This document shows, piece after piece, positions 1 to 12,237 of a stretch of DNA of 64,000 nt; within the stretch, counting starts at the first letter, position 1, and every line of letters begins with the position of its first letter. Under the pieces are notes generated by a model that worked only from the letters and a program-made list of their open reading frames with translations, searched no databases and had not been told where the DNA came from. A program made the position numbers and the translations under genes. This DNA is from Triplophysa rosa (taxonomy: Eukaryota; Chordata; Actinopteri; Cypriniformes; Nemacheilidae). The stretch spans positions 5,789,045 to 5,853,044 of the forward strand of contig NC_079892.1 in assembly GCF_024868665.1 (NCBI RefSeq), read 5' to 3'.

Positions 1-1445
1 ATGATTAATAATACTCATTGAATCCTCACAATAATAGATGCAACACCAGGTTAAATAAGAGCTACATTTATATAGAAAAAAAGGAATAGAGAATTGAATT
101 TATGATGTTCCACACGACAAGGCTAGTGGTAGAGACCTATTTGATTTTTCTGCCCTAAAAACAGCAAATATCTACAGCATAGAACATATATCCATAGGGA
201 AAGGGTGCAAGGGAAGGCAGGTATGGCAGGATACACTGGTGTGAGCTCAGATTCTGAGTAAAGGTGATATGGGGCCACATTGACAATACTGTACAGCACT
301 TCCAAAGGACTCGATACATTCAGGGCCCCAGGCAGAGAGCAGGGATCGGGGATAAAAGTGCACCTTTGAAAGGTGAGCTTGTGGCATGCTCCTTGTCTCT
401 TATTAAGAGCTCACGACTGCATACTTCAGACATTAAATAAAGAAAAACGACACAAACACAAAAACTCATGCAAATCAATACTAGGAAAGAACGCACCCAT
501 TCAGTCTTGAGGAGGAAACCCAACCAGCATGTGTTCTTTCGCTACATTTGCGTTTGGCTTTCACCCTCCCGATTCGCTCACGTCCCATTTTGAAGAGTCT
601 GGCGACATCGGTGGCAGTTCTCTCGTTCAATCTCTCCCTCTCTTATCATGCATTCATCTCTCTCTGTACAGTATAACGCCCAGCCTTGCGTTGCCTGGGT
701 CGACAGCCCTTTGAGGCGCCCGGATGTGTTTATGAGTGGCGGGGCACCTTGTGGTTTTAGGGTTTGGGATTTTTGGGGGTGGGGTTGTACCCTACATTCC
801 GTGCTTGGAGCAACGGTGCTCCAGAAAGCCCCGCCCCTTATAGACACACACACGGAAAACACCCCAGAAAATGAGAGATTCTGCACAAAATTGACAATCA
901 AGACAAAAGATGCTAAGTGCAAATGTGTGGAATGGAAATTCGACGGGTGCTAGGCCCTCTTTCATCACAGTTTAGGAAATCTAATAAGGCAGCTGCATCA
1001 GCAAATCAGCTCAGAGTTCGTGTCAGTCATTATTACACAATGCAATGTCATTCGTTCATTCATTCAGTATGAATTATAAAAAAAATAACTCAATGTAAAT
1101 GTATAGACCTACATTATAAAACAAGCATCAATTTTAGTCATATTTGAATGAAATCTCTTGTCATGCATGTGTTCCTACAAAAGCTTTGTTCCCTTGTAGC
1201 GCTCAGCCCTCATCTGGGAATATGCATGCATGCATTTGCATGTGTGTGTGTGTGTGTGTGTGTGTGTTTGTTTCAGTTACTTTGGTATATTCTTTGTGCA
1301 GGGCTGGGTGCTGTAAGAGAGACCTGAAGCTTTAGTCATGTATCGCTAATGCCGAAATGTACCCTAATGAAAGCGGCAAACCCCGTCGTAGAGGCTCTGC
1401 CTCAGTCGACGGTTCCAGTTTGGTTTGGGTCACAACATGATTGTC

Positions 1446-1455
1446 TATAAAAGGG
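1446..1455 (+). promoter_or_regulatory. TATA-like box
   Basis: TATAAAAGGG, followed about 150 bp later by a donor-like AAAG|gtatgttc at 1602/1603. Could be a core promoter for an unrecognised transcript or part of an old mobile element. Motif evidence only. Confidence 0.25.
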
Positions 1456-1690
1456 AGACCGTACAGAACCGATCCCAATCAAAGCCCCCTTCATATGACA
1501 GGGAGTGCACACTACCACAAGTATACTAATTGAATGATTACTCAAATGAAGATTATGAGTACTTAAACTGAAGACAGCGTCGTCACCAGATGATAAAGAA
1601 AGGTATGTTCATCTGAGTTTGTGACAGAGTAAGTGATAGCGTTTGTTTTGTAGTCTTTGTTTAGTATTTTTTGCTTTTATTGAAAATTGA

Positions 1691-1975
1691 CTTAAAGGTG
1701 CTGTTATCTTTTTATATCTATACATACACCGCAGGTCCCCTTGCATGGAATTCGCCATGGTATTTCTAAAGTAGCCCTAAACGGACAACCTGCTCTACAG
1801 AGCGCATTTCGTAAATTCGTAAATATCTCTTTCAGCAAAGAAGTGAAAACGTGACGACATCTTTGTCCTGTGTCAGCCACCGTTGTGCTTCTAAAGGGAG
1901 GGGTGGACTGAGCCGTTGGTTGCAATTCATAACCTCAGCACTAGATGCCGCTAAATTTCAATGTCCCTTTAAGGC
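1691..1975. repeat. interspersed repeat with TTAAAGG termini
   Basis: Starts TTAAAGGTGC and ends GTCCCTTTAA, with an internal GATGCCGCTAAAT stretch. It resembles a common cyprinid dispersed repeat. Class not assigned. Confidence 0.4.
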
Positions 1976-2859
1976 AAACCAATTTACTCTGTAGCCATCT
2001 TTATTTATACAATTCATGCTGGTCAGCAAATGTCTATCCCTTAGAAAAATGAACCATAGTTTTACTACGAATAAAAACGAAAAACATGTTACTAGTTAAA
2101 CCATGGTAACCAAAAATAGTAACTACAGTTTAACCATGGTGTTTGTAGTAAAACTGGAGTTATACAAATGGTAATCAATCGGCAAAAAAAACAGTTATTA
2201 CTCTTACTACAATAAAAACAATGGTTATTTTTCGTAAAGGATGCCACTTTTCAGTGCAAATTAAGCAGCTGATGTTTCTATTGTAAAGTTATTTATATTC
2301 ACTCACATTTTGACTTCCCATTCCTACAGCCGCCATATAGAGCGTTGAACTAAAAAATAATAAAACAATAAAAACATCACGCCTTGTGTAACGGAGTGAA
2401 AAGTAATTGTTTATCCTGCGTGGTCATACACGTACTTCAAAATGACTGAATGACCTGAGATGATAAGCCAAAGGCTGCTGTTCGGTGGTTGATTTTTGCC
2501 CTTTCAACAACACAACCGCTTCGCGTTCGTGGCAGAGAGGGAGAGCATAACCTGGTTACGATGTACTATTTTAATCTCTCTCTCTGGATCAATCTTTTAA
2601 CCCCCCCTTCTTCCTCTAGCTTTGTTTCTTCCTCATGACCGTTCCCTCTACTTGCGACCCACCAATCAGTTACTCCACAAAGACTGTCATAGGACAGGAA
2701 CGAGAGCAAGGGCTGATGGGACTTTTTCGAGTTTTTTCTTTGGAGGTGAAGGCCAGAGGCAGCAAGCGAAGGGTGCAGATATACTGACACTTAGCGATAA
2801 ATAAATGGTGTTACAAAGGGGAGAATCGAACACTGTTCTAAGAGGGAAGACAGCACGTC

Positions 2860-2865
2860 TTTATT
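2860..2865 (-). terminator. candidate ndrg4 polyadenylation signal (AATAAA)
   Basis: First AATAAA on the minus strand after the ndrg4 stop, about 450 nt downstream. It lies just beyond a MITE copy inside the presumed 3' untranslated region. A longer untranslated region is possible. Confidence 0.35.
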
Positions 2866-2872
2866 TTACAGG

Positions 2873-3158
2873 TTAAAGAATTTGTTCAGGCAATAATGAA
2901 AATTCTGTCATCTAGTACGCACTCTAATGTCATTTCATATCTACGACTTTCTTTAAGCACAATGTCTGAGTTCCTCTCTCCTGTACTATGAAAGTGGATG
3001 CGGACTAGAAGCTGTCCATACAAATGAACCGTTCAGTGATATATCAGTATTCACTAAATCTTGAGTGCATCATTTTTTAAACAAAGCTTGGACATAAGTA
3101 CGTTAACGTGAGTAGACGATGACAGATTTGTATTTTTGGGTGAACTGTTTCTTTAAGT
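2873..3158. mobile_element. diverged fold-back MITE (TTCACCC family)
   Basis: Left end runs TTAAAGAATTTGTTCA then ATGAAAATTCTGTCATC; right end is the inverted form ending TTTTTGGGTGAACTGTTTCT. Lies in the ndrg4 3' untranslated region or flank. Confidence 0.65.
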
Positions 3159-3316
3159 GGGCTAACACTGAAAAAAATACAGAGAGAAAAGTACATGGAA
3201 AACGAATGGCTGAGAAAGAAAGAATGAAAGTAATATGAGTTCTCCATTCTTCTCAGGCCCTTCTTCCATGTGTCACGTCTCTCTAAATGTGTGCGTGTGA
3301 GAACATGAACGAGGGC

Positions 3317-3471
3317 TCAGCAGGACACTTCCATGGTGTGGCTGACCTGCCCGACACCCTCGGTGCTGTCTGAATGCGTGCATGCGCGGTTGCGGGAGCC
3401 GTCCACGGAGCCAGCGCTGGTCAGAGAAGCTGTTCGCGAACGAGCGAGACGGGTCATACTGGCGGAAGGCA
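3317..3471 (-). CDS. ndrg4: ndrg4 terminal coding exon
   Basis: 155 nt including the TGA stop (3317-3319). It encodes [20 protein letters not shown] and on to the C-terminal HTMEVSC. The RSRTAS stretch is a basophilic-kinase-like phosphorylation region shared by the family. Acceptor tttctgccag. Confidence 0.96.
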
Positions 3472-6400
3472 CTGGCAGAAAAAGAGAGAGAGAAAGTGAG
3501 ACAGAGACAGGTCAATAGTTGTAAATAGAGAGGTAATTTAGGCTGGGCTGCATGACGTGTTGTGAAGGAGCCAGCATGACATGCTTGAGCTTTAATCATT
3601 TCAGCCTCAAGCCGATCACATTCCACAAAAAAAATTGATCACACAAATCCAAGCTGAATTTTCAGCTTCAAATAAACAGTTCACCTTCATCTTCATTTAC
3701 TTACCCTCAAGTTGTTCCAAATCGGTACACATTTCTTTGTTCTGATGTACACAGAGATAAATATTCGGAAGAACGCTTGTAACCAAACAGTTCTTGGCCA
3801 CCATTGACTACCATAGTAGAAAAAATGACAATGGTAGTCATGGTAGTTTCCTTTCCTACATTCTTCCAAATATCTTTCTCTGTGTTCATCAGAACAAAGA
3901 CATTTATACAGGTTTGGAACAACTCGAGGGTGAGTAAACAATGACAGAATTTTTATTTTGGGTTGAACTGTTCCTTTAAGTGTCTTTGTTTTCAATGCAA
4001 AGTCATTTTCTTAAGCAGTACTTTTGTTTTGTTGTCTGTTTCTTCAATACATTATAAGCAAACATTTTGTCATCTGTCATCAATATTTAGTAATTCTGAA
4101 ATCAAAAGATGATATCTGATGACCTGGTCATAGCAATAAAAAAATAATTTCTTTTGGTACAAAATCACAAGAGAAACAAAGATGATTCTACCATTACAAC
4201 TTCAAAATATGAACACTTTGTATAAACCTGGCGTTTGGAAATAATCGCCATGCAAAGAGCATAAAAGGCCATTCAATGACTGCGGTGTGCAGGAGCGCAA
4301 GGCATATTTTTCCTCTTGGGGAAAAATCACTGATCCATAAAGAAAATAATGAATGAATGGAAATATCACTCAGGGTCAGATAAACTCAGAAATCAATCGG
4401 GTAGATCAACTCAATCGGGGACTGAAAGTACATGTGCCATCTGAATGAGGGCTGGGGATGAGAAAGAGGGCAGGCGTAAACACAAAACAGCAAGTACCTG
4501 GCCCCTCACTCATTCTCCGATCCTTAATAGACGCAACTAAGAAAGGGCAGGAAAATACACATAGGGTAGATATTATAACAAAACAACACACACACAGGGT
4601 CCGAAATTTACCATTAAAATGATCTCTTTCCTATTTGCTATAAAGCTACAATCTGTATTTTTTTGTTAAAAATAAATAAAATCAGTTATTGAGCAATAAT
4701 GTAAAAAATCTCTCCAATACACTACGGTTCACTTATTGACGGTTTCACCGGCAACAACATAAACAAAATGTTAATGTGGCCCAAACTTAGCTTCCAGTAG
4801 ACCTCCGCAAAGAATCAATGACTGTTGAGTAGTTTTAATTTAATTTAATACAATGAATATACAATCAAATTAATCTCAATAAAATATAAACTAAATTGTT
4901 ATATTATTACATTTAGGCATTTAGCTGACGCTTTTATCCAAAGCGACTTACAACCAAACACAGACCGGAAGTTAACTTTGCGCCAGGCATGTGCGTCTGA
5001 TGAAACCGTCTATAACAATGATTTATAATTTGAGCTGTCACGTACGATTTTTCGGGAAATGTCACTTTGATGTCATTTGATTTTAACCAATGAAAGTATA
5101 ATTACTTAAAGTAATCTGCAATTTTTGGTTTCAAACAGAGATGGCGATAAGTTACAGATTGCAGCTTTGATTATAATGTGATTATAATGTTTTTATTTTT
5201 GTATTAAGTTGCTCTTACTAATAAAGTGGCCAAATATCACCACAGCCAAATATTATTAGAAATATTTGATACAAATGAGCAAGTGATGATTTTGGACCCT
5301 CCACACACACACTTACCCGCACACATCCACTCTTAGGATATAGACACACAAGGAAGAAAACACACCCTGAAACTACTGGATCGGTTTTACTTTGGTAGAG
5401 TGGATTAGAAACATACTGTAAAAATTGGTCCCCATTTTTTGTTTAGTAAATTGATAAAAATAGAAAGTTTCAAACTTACTGTAACCCATCCCCTGTAGGA
5501 AGTACTTGAAAGCCTCTGTGAGTTTTCCAGGCTGTGGGAATGAAAATGTAAATCATTGTTTAAAATAAAAAAATCGGTATTTTATTATTTTATAAAAGTT
5601 GATCCGTATTTTTATATGACACACATTAGTCGCACAGTTTACATTTACATTTATGCATTTGGAAGACGCTTTTATCCAAAGCGACTTACATTGCATTGTA
5701 CTATACATTTGTTTTTGACTATGTGAAATCCCCTGGGATTGAACCCATGACCTTGCCGTTGGTAGCGCCATGCTCTATCACCACTGAGCCACAGAAAAGC
5801 TACATTACAGTTAACATAGAATATCAGAGTCTGATGTGAGATATCGAAGCAGTCTGACCTGTGTAAGCTGAGGCATTCCACCAGAGTCAGCCATCTGCAA
5901 CAAATACAAGTATACAAGGTTTACAAATGCATTTTATAACTTTGAAGGTTCTTATTTGAATGCTTGTGGTATTTTTCCATTCTTACCTTCAGGAATGTGG
6001 TGTTGGTTGGATCTAGCTTGGAGTTGCATTCAACCTAAAAAAAAGAACAGACGTCATATGCAGTACTGTATCATGTTTAAAGGACATTCTGCCAGACATC
6101 TCCTTTTGCGTTCCACAGAAAAAAAAAACGTTGTATTGGGTGTGTATAAAGTATGTATGTGTGTGTCTAATGGCCTGACCCACACATGTCTGGTTTATTA
6201 TCTCCGTGGGGATAATGAAAATGTTGCAATATAGAGGTGCAAATTATAAGTTACAATTGCTTATTTCCACTCTACTGGTAACACTGATGCGTGCTGTATT
6301 TTACTGCTTTCAACTAAGTGAACTGAAAAGCGTGCGGCACTATAGCATGTGCCATTTATTTAAGAAAATCCAAAACAGCATTTGTGCAGAGGTTGACAAA

Positions 6401-6909
6401 ACGTATAAACACAATTTCTCATTAACCCTTATCTAAATAATAATAACAATCAAATATTCATTTTATGAGCTCTAATATTCAAATTCAGTAGCCTATTATT
6501 GAGAAAACAATTTATTTTATTTGCAACATTATTTTCAAACAATGAGAAGGTAATTAGAAACATTTTTATTACAAATATTTGTAGTTGTTATTTATTTACT
6601 TCCTATTTATGTTAATCACAATTCATTTTATATTTAAATAAATATGAATTTTGCTTTTAAAAAAAAATCATCTTTATTTATTTTGTATAGGAAGGGCGCA
6701 ATCTTAAATCTTGCCTAGGGCACTAACAGAGGCTGGGCCGGCCCTGGGACACACACATACACACACATTTATATTGCATCTGTATATGTATATAAGGGCG
6801 TGTCTGTCCAGTTCTGAAAATGTCTGAATCAAGCCTGCATGCGAATGCGTCTGCGCAGCTGTTATCTCTTAGTGCTGGAATATGATTCATCTCTGCAGTA
6901 CCAGAGTAA

Positions 6910-6966
<57 letters not shown>

Positions 6967-9900
6967 CGTGCATGCGTGTGTGTGTGTGTGTGTTTATATA
7001 TATCTCTAGTTTCTCACTTTCTCTGTATTTTATTTATGTATTTTGTGTCTATAATCTCTCACTAATCCCGTCTTTCATCTTCCTTGCCTTGCTCTTGAGT
7101 CAAAATCCCTTTCTTTCTCTCTTCGTCTCTTCCCTCCCTCCCTCCCTCCCTCCCTCCCTCCCTTTCATCACGCTCCCCTCCTGTTCGTCTCTCACCCTGT
7201 GTCCGATTTGATGTGATGGGGCACTGACCCAGGTTTTATATGTTAGATTAAAGGGCCACGGTGTGGAGCACACAAGCTGGCAAAAGCCCAGGAGATCAAC
7301 CCCTGGGCCAGTGCCATCTGTTCCCGCGAGGGAAGCGGAGGTAGAGAGGTCGGCAAAAGGAGGTAAAGAGAGGAAGCGAGACAGATGGGGATGGGATTGA
7401 CCTGTCACTAGATGACAAAACACTTCCTATTCCAGTTTGCTAAATGTGCCACAGAGACAAAATAGGGAAAGACGTCTTGAAATATGACAGAGTTTTCATT
7501 TTTGGGTGAACTGTTCCTTTCTTACATTGTAAGAAAAACTGTAAAGATTCTTCTCTCTCTTTTTCGTACAATAACTTTTTTATAGTGGCCAAGTGGTCCA
7601 AACCTGACTATACCTTCACAAAAGTAGTCAAAAATATATGTGTGCTACATTAACTGTACTACTATAGTATTTGTGTGATGTATTTCATCACTACGCTATA
7701 TGTAGTATACTACATGTGTGCTATATTATGACTAAACTACATGTGTGTTATATTATGAATATACTATACTCAATGTGAAGTATAATATATGTGTGCTACT
7801 GACTAAACTATGTGTGTTATGTTATATGATTATGCTATATGTGTACTATATCACATGACTACACTATATGTTACAATATATGACTTTGTATGTTTACTGT
7901 ATAGTCTTATACTGTGTAGTGTGCTATATATGTGGTACTGACTAAACTATACGAGCTTTACTGTGCTTTCCTGTGGCTCAGTGGTTAGAGGATGGAACTA
8001 GCAATGCCAAGGTCATGGGTTTGATCCCAGGGGATTGCACATATCAGAAACAAATGTATAATACAATGCAATGTAAGTCACTTTGGATGAAAGCGTCTGC
8101 GTAAATGTAATACGTGTGTCATGTTATATTATTATACTATATCCGTAGTATACTATATGTGTTCTACATCATATGACTGAACTAGGTGTGTTATATTATA
8201 TTATGGTATACAACAAGATGGCGCCGCAGATGGCTGCCTCAGTGTGGAGCTCTCCAGTTTTAGTGTTTTTGTTAGTTTGTCCTGTTTTATGTTTTTCCTA
8301 TACAATCAATTTCACAAGAGATGAACTGCTGAACATTCGGCAGTGCACACCATCTGATCTTTTACCGGTTTTTGATTATTCGGATGTTTTACTTAACATC
8401 GTAGTTGGAGGCGTAGCAGCGCTGCTAAAGCGATCCAGGACGCGCAAGCGTGGTAAGCGAGCCAGCGCGCTAGTGATGGGTTGTCACGTGATGAACGAAC
8501 GACTCAAACCCGAAGACTCGAGAGGTGAACTAATCAATTCTCTTTCTGGCTCTGACTGCATTGGTTTAGCTTACTTTGTTGTCACGTGATGAATGAACGA
8601 TTCAAACCCGAAGACTCGAGAGGTGAACTAATCAATTCTCTTTCCGGCTCTGACTGCATTGGTTTAGCTTACGACGCTGTCACGTGATGAACGAACGATT
8701 CAAACCCGAAGACTCGAGAGGTGAACTAATCAATTCTCTTTCCGGCTCTGACTGCATTGGTTTAGCTTACGAAGCTGTCACGTCGTGAATGAACGAGTCA
8801 AACCCGAGGACTTGTCAGATAAGAGGTGAGGTGAGCTAATCATAGACTAAAGACCCAGGTAAACAATGAATTAATCTTTTCTGTTTCTTATAGCATTATA
8901 GTTTTGTATTGTTTGTAATGTGATCAACGTTTGCATAAGTAGTAGATGTGTTAGGAAAGTAACATGTAACATCTTAATTATATTTTGCTAAAATGAACGA
9001 GATGAACGATATGACTTGAAAAAAGATTCGTTCATTTTGCTGAACGAGACTCAAAGGTCCGAGTCAGTAAAATGATCCGAACTTCCCATCACTACAGCGC
9101 GCTAATCAGGCTCAGAAAGCGCGGCTTTAAAACTGCGCTGCCTAGCATACATCTGGCGAATCTGCGCTCTCTGCCAAACAAAACGGACAAACTTCTTCTA
9201 CTCTACCGAACAAATAAGGATTTTTCAAACTGCTGTTTTGTGTTTCGTGGAAACGTGGCTGAATGACTTCATCCCGGACAGCGCGCTACATCTGCCCGGC
9301 TACCAGCTGTTCAGTGCGGACCGCGACACAGAATCAATGGGGAAATCGCGCGGTGGTGGGGTATGTTTCTACCAGTGGCGATCAGTGCCTCCTCTTCAGG
9401 GGAAGCAGGAATTCAAAATATGCGTTCAGCGCTTCACGTGAACCTATGTGCATCACGCATCATGTCAAAATAAGTGCCTGCTGCAGACTCGTCGAAAGGG
9501 TTTATGATAAAAGAGACGCTCGCGTTCAGAAGACCCTGCTTTAACACTTAACTCTGATTACACATGAGACCAAGCGAGTATCTAGCAAACGCGAGCATCT
9601 CTTTTATTAAAAACCCCTTCGACGCGTCTGCAGCAGGCACGTATTTTGACATGACGCGACACACACATGGGCTAAATACATGTTTTGCTGAGTTTCGCAT
9701 TACTGCTTCCCCGGAAGATGAGTCACGGATCGCCACTGGTTTCTAAATCAATGAAAAGTGGTGTACAGATATAACAGTGATGAAGAAGATGTGCTGTCTC
9801 AACCTAGAAGCACTCTTCATTAACTGTAAGCCCTTTTACTCACCGCGAGAGTTTTCCTCGTTCATTCAAGTGTGTGTTTACATTTCACCGCAAGCGCACG

Positions 9901-12180
9901 TGAGCATGGCGTTACAACAGCTCGCCGAGCATACACTGAGCAACAACATCCGGACTCTGTTATTATTATTCTTGGCGACTTTAATCAGTCAAAATTTACA
10001 CTCGAGCTGCCAAAATACAGACAACACATCACATGCTCTACCAGAGACAAAAATATTTTTGACCATTGCTACACCACAATAAAGAATGCATATCGCTCTG
10101 TCCCTAGAGCAGCTTTAGGACAGTCTGATCACTGCCTGGTTCACCTTATCCCAGCCTACAGGCAGAAACAAAAATCTGCCAAACCTATGGTAAGGACTGT
10201 TAAAGCGGCCGTGCAACAGTGTTTCATGCATTCTGAGTGATTTACGATGTTAAACGTGTTGTCATCTCATGCTTGACATGGTCAACTTGTCAAAAAACGA
10301 ATTGGACGTATGGCGTAGTATTTCTGTGCTCGATACACTTCCCCAGCGTTTGTACAGGTTTCGGAAAGTTTTTTTCGAACATGAAAATCTGTTTCGTAAC
10401 AACTTTTCTTAGTCCATTATTGGACAATTCTCCCGCCCACGCTTCAACCAAGGAGAGCGGGAGAAGGAGCATGCGCACAAGTCACCTTCATTTGCGTGCA
10501 GGAGAGAGTGAGAGCACTACGTTCGCGAAGTTCAGCTGTATTTGTTTGTTCACTGCATTTGGGTGATGAATGTTATATAAATGGTGGATATAACGCTGGA
10601 TTTGGAGATCGTTTGAATCTGATAGTTGGAACGGCGGTCCCAGTGATAAAAGATGCCGGACATGAACCGCATGCGGTAAGCGAAACTGATGTCCCTCACA
10701 CACGCGTCATATGTTTTCGGAAATAATCGTACAGCTGTATCTGTCTTTTAAAATCTGCTCCGGGTGTACGTGTGTTCACGACTTGCTGTGCGTGTGTTCA
10801 CTACTCTCTGGATGGGTTAAAAGCAGAGGTCACATTTCGGGTATGGGTCACGATATCTGACTAATAGGTCACTTTCACTTTCACTAAAAATGTGATCAAA
10901 CCGAAGACTCTACAGATATTTGAAGGGTGTGATACTATTCTGTAAGTACTCAAGATTAACATGAGATATGCAGAAACTGTCTGAGATACGGCCGCTTTAA
11001 AAGATGGACCAACGAATCAGAGCGGACCTTACAAGCCTGTTTCGAGTGCACTGATTGGAGTGTTTTTGAAGCTGCTACCACCAATCTGGATGAGCTCACA
11101 GAGACTGTAACATCATACATCAGTTTCTGTGAGGATTTGTGCATTCCTACTAGGACTTCCTTAAAATACAACAATGATAAACCATGGTTCTCAGCAAAAC
11201 TCAGACAGATTCGCCAAGCCAAGGAGGATGCCTACAGAAAAGGGGACAAAGTTTTGTACAGGCAGGCTAGGAACACATTGACAAAGGAGATCAGAGTGGC
11301 TAAGAGAAACTACTCTAAAAAATTGGGAAGCCGATCACACACCGAGCAACAACATCCGGACTATGTTATTATTATGTTATTATGTTATTATTTCAGCCAA
11401 CGACCCTGCGTCTGTGTGGAAAGGCCTGAAAGACATCACTAACTACTAGCCACCATCCCCCAATTTTGCAGGCAGTCAACACCTGGTCAATGATCTGAAT
11501 GACTTTTACTGCAGATTTGAAAATGCTAACTTTACACCTCACACCAACTCTGACATTCTACACAACACCTATCACCTTCAGTCACCCCATCTCCTGCACT
11601 TCAGATCAGTGAAGAGGATGTGTGCCGAGTCTTTAGGAAACAAAAGACAAGAAAAGCACCAGGCCCAGATGGCATCTCACCAGTGTAGCGGTTTTAGCTA
11701 ACGTTATTATATTGATGAGCAAAGCTCACCAAATATGGTTCTCCACCAGATCTTTCAAGATCATATCCATGAAATGAGTTATTTAAAACATCAATTTCAG
11801 TCAAGGAATTAGTTTAGCTCAAAGGAAAATACGTATAATAATCGTGATCAAATATACATATTTTACGGTCTCTGATTAGTAATATAAAGCACAACAATAC
11901 TTGTATGCATTCGTCCAGCAAATGCCTCAATGATATTATATACTTTACATTATCTCATGGCCATAAGTAACGTGACTTTACCAAACAGGATTTAGAGCAA
12001 AGGTAGCGTAAATCGAGACACAGTAAAAGGGACCAGGCTTGTGAGCATGAATACAGAAAACCCATCACAAATGAATATATATGGTTGTTTATTAAACTCT
12101 ACTCTACATGGTAAACAAAACAATGACGATCGCATAAAAAAAATAACGTTAAATGAAACACAAATGCGCTAGGAAGCGCT

Positions 12181-12237
<57 letters not shown>

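Larger units (their letters stand above)
1..2859. other. ndrg4 3' flank, no gene recognised
   Basis: No coding similarity found on either strand. Contains a (TG)n run near 1241-1267, a TATA-like box at 1446-1455, a repeat at about 1691-1975 and a TTAAACCATGGT-type repeat at about 2090-2165. Part may be ndrg4 3' untranslated sequence. Confidence 0.5.
6035..8208. other. ndrg4 large intron, part 3' of the LINE
   Basis: No exon seen. Holds AT-rich sequence, a fragment with a GGGCCGGCCCTG terminus near 6733-6748, a (GT)n run, a (CCCT)n run, a MITE end, a degenerate TA-rich repeat and a SINE. Confidence 0.6.

Noticed and set aside
1..2859. setd6 or cnot1 exons, expected next to ndrg4 from human gene order
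   Set aside because: No matching peptide found in any frame; they may lie to the left of the window.
7966..8115. Possible tRNA gene (A and B boxes present)
   Set aside because: No cloverleaf could be made, and the sequence runs into the shared SINE tail; the same unit recurs at 5637 and 63095.
8483..8825. Regular direct repeats considered as a CRISPR-like array
   Set aside because: Vertebrate DNA; units are head-to-tail 98-bp tandem copies without distinct spacers, inside a hAT-type element.
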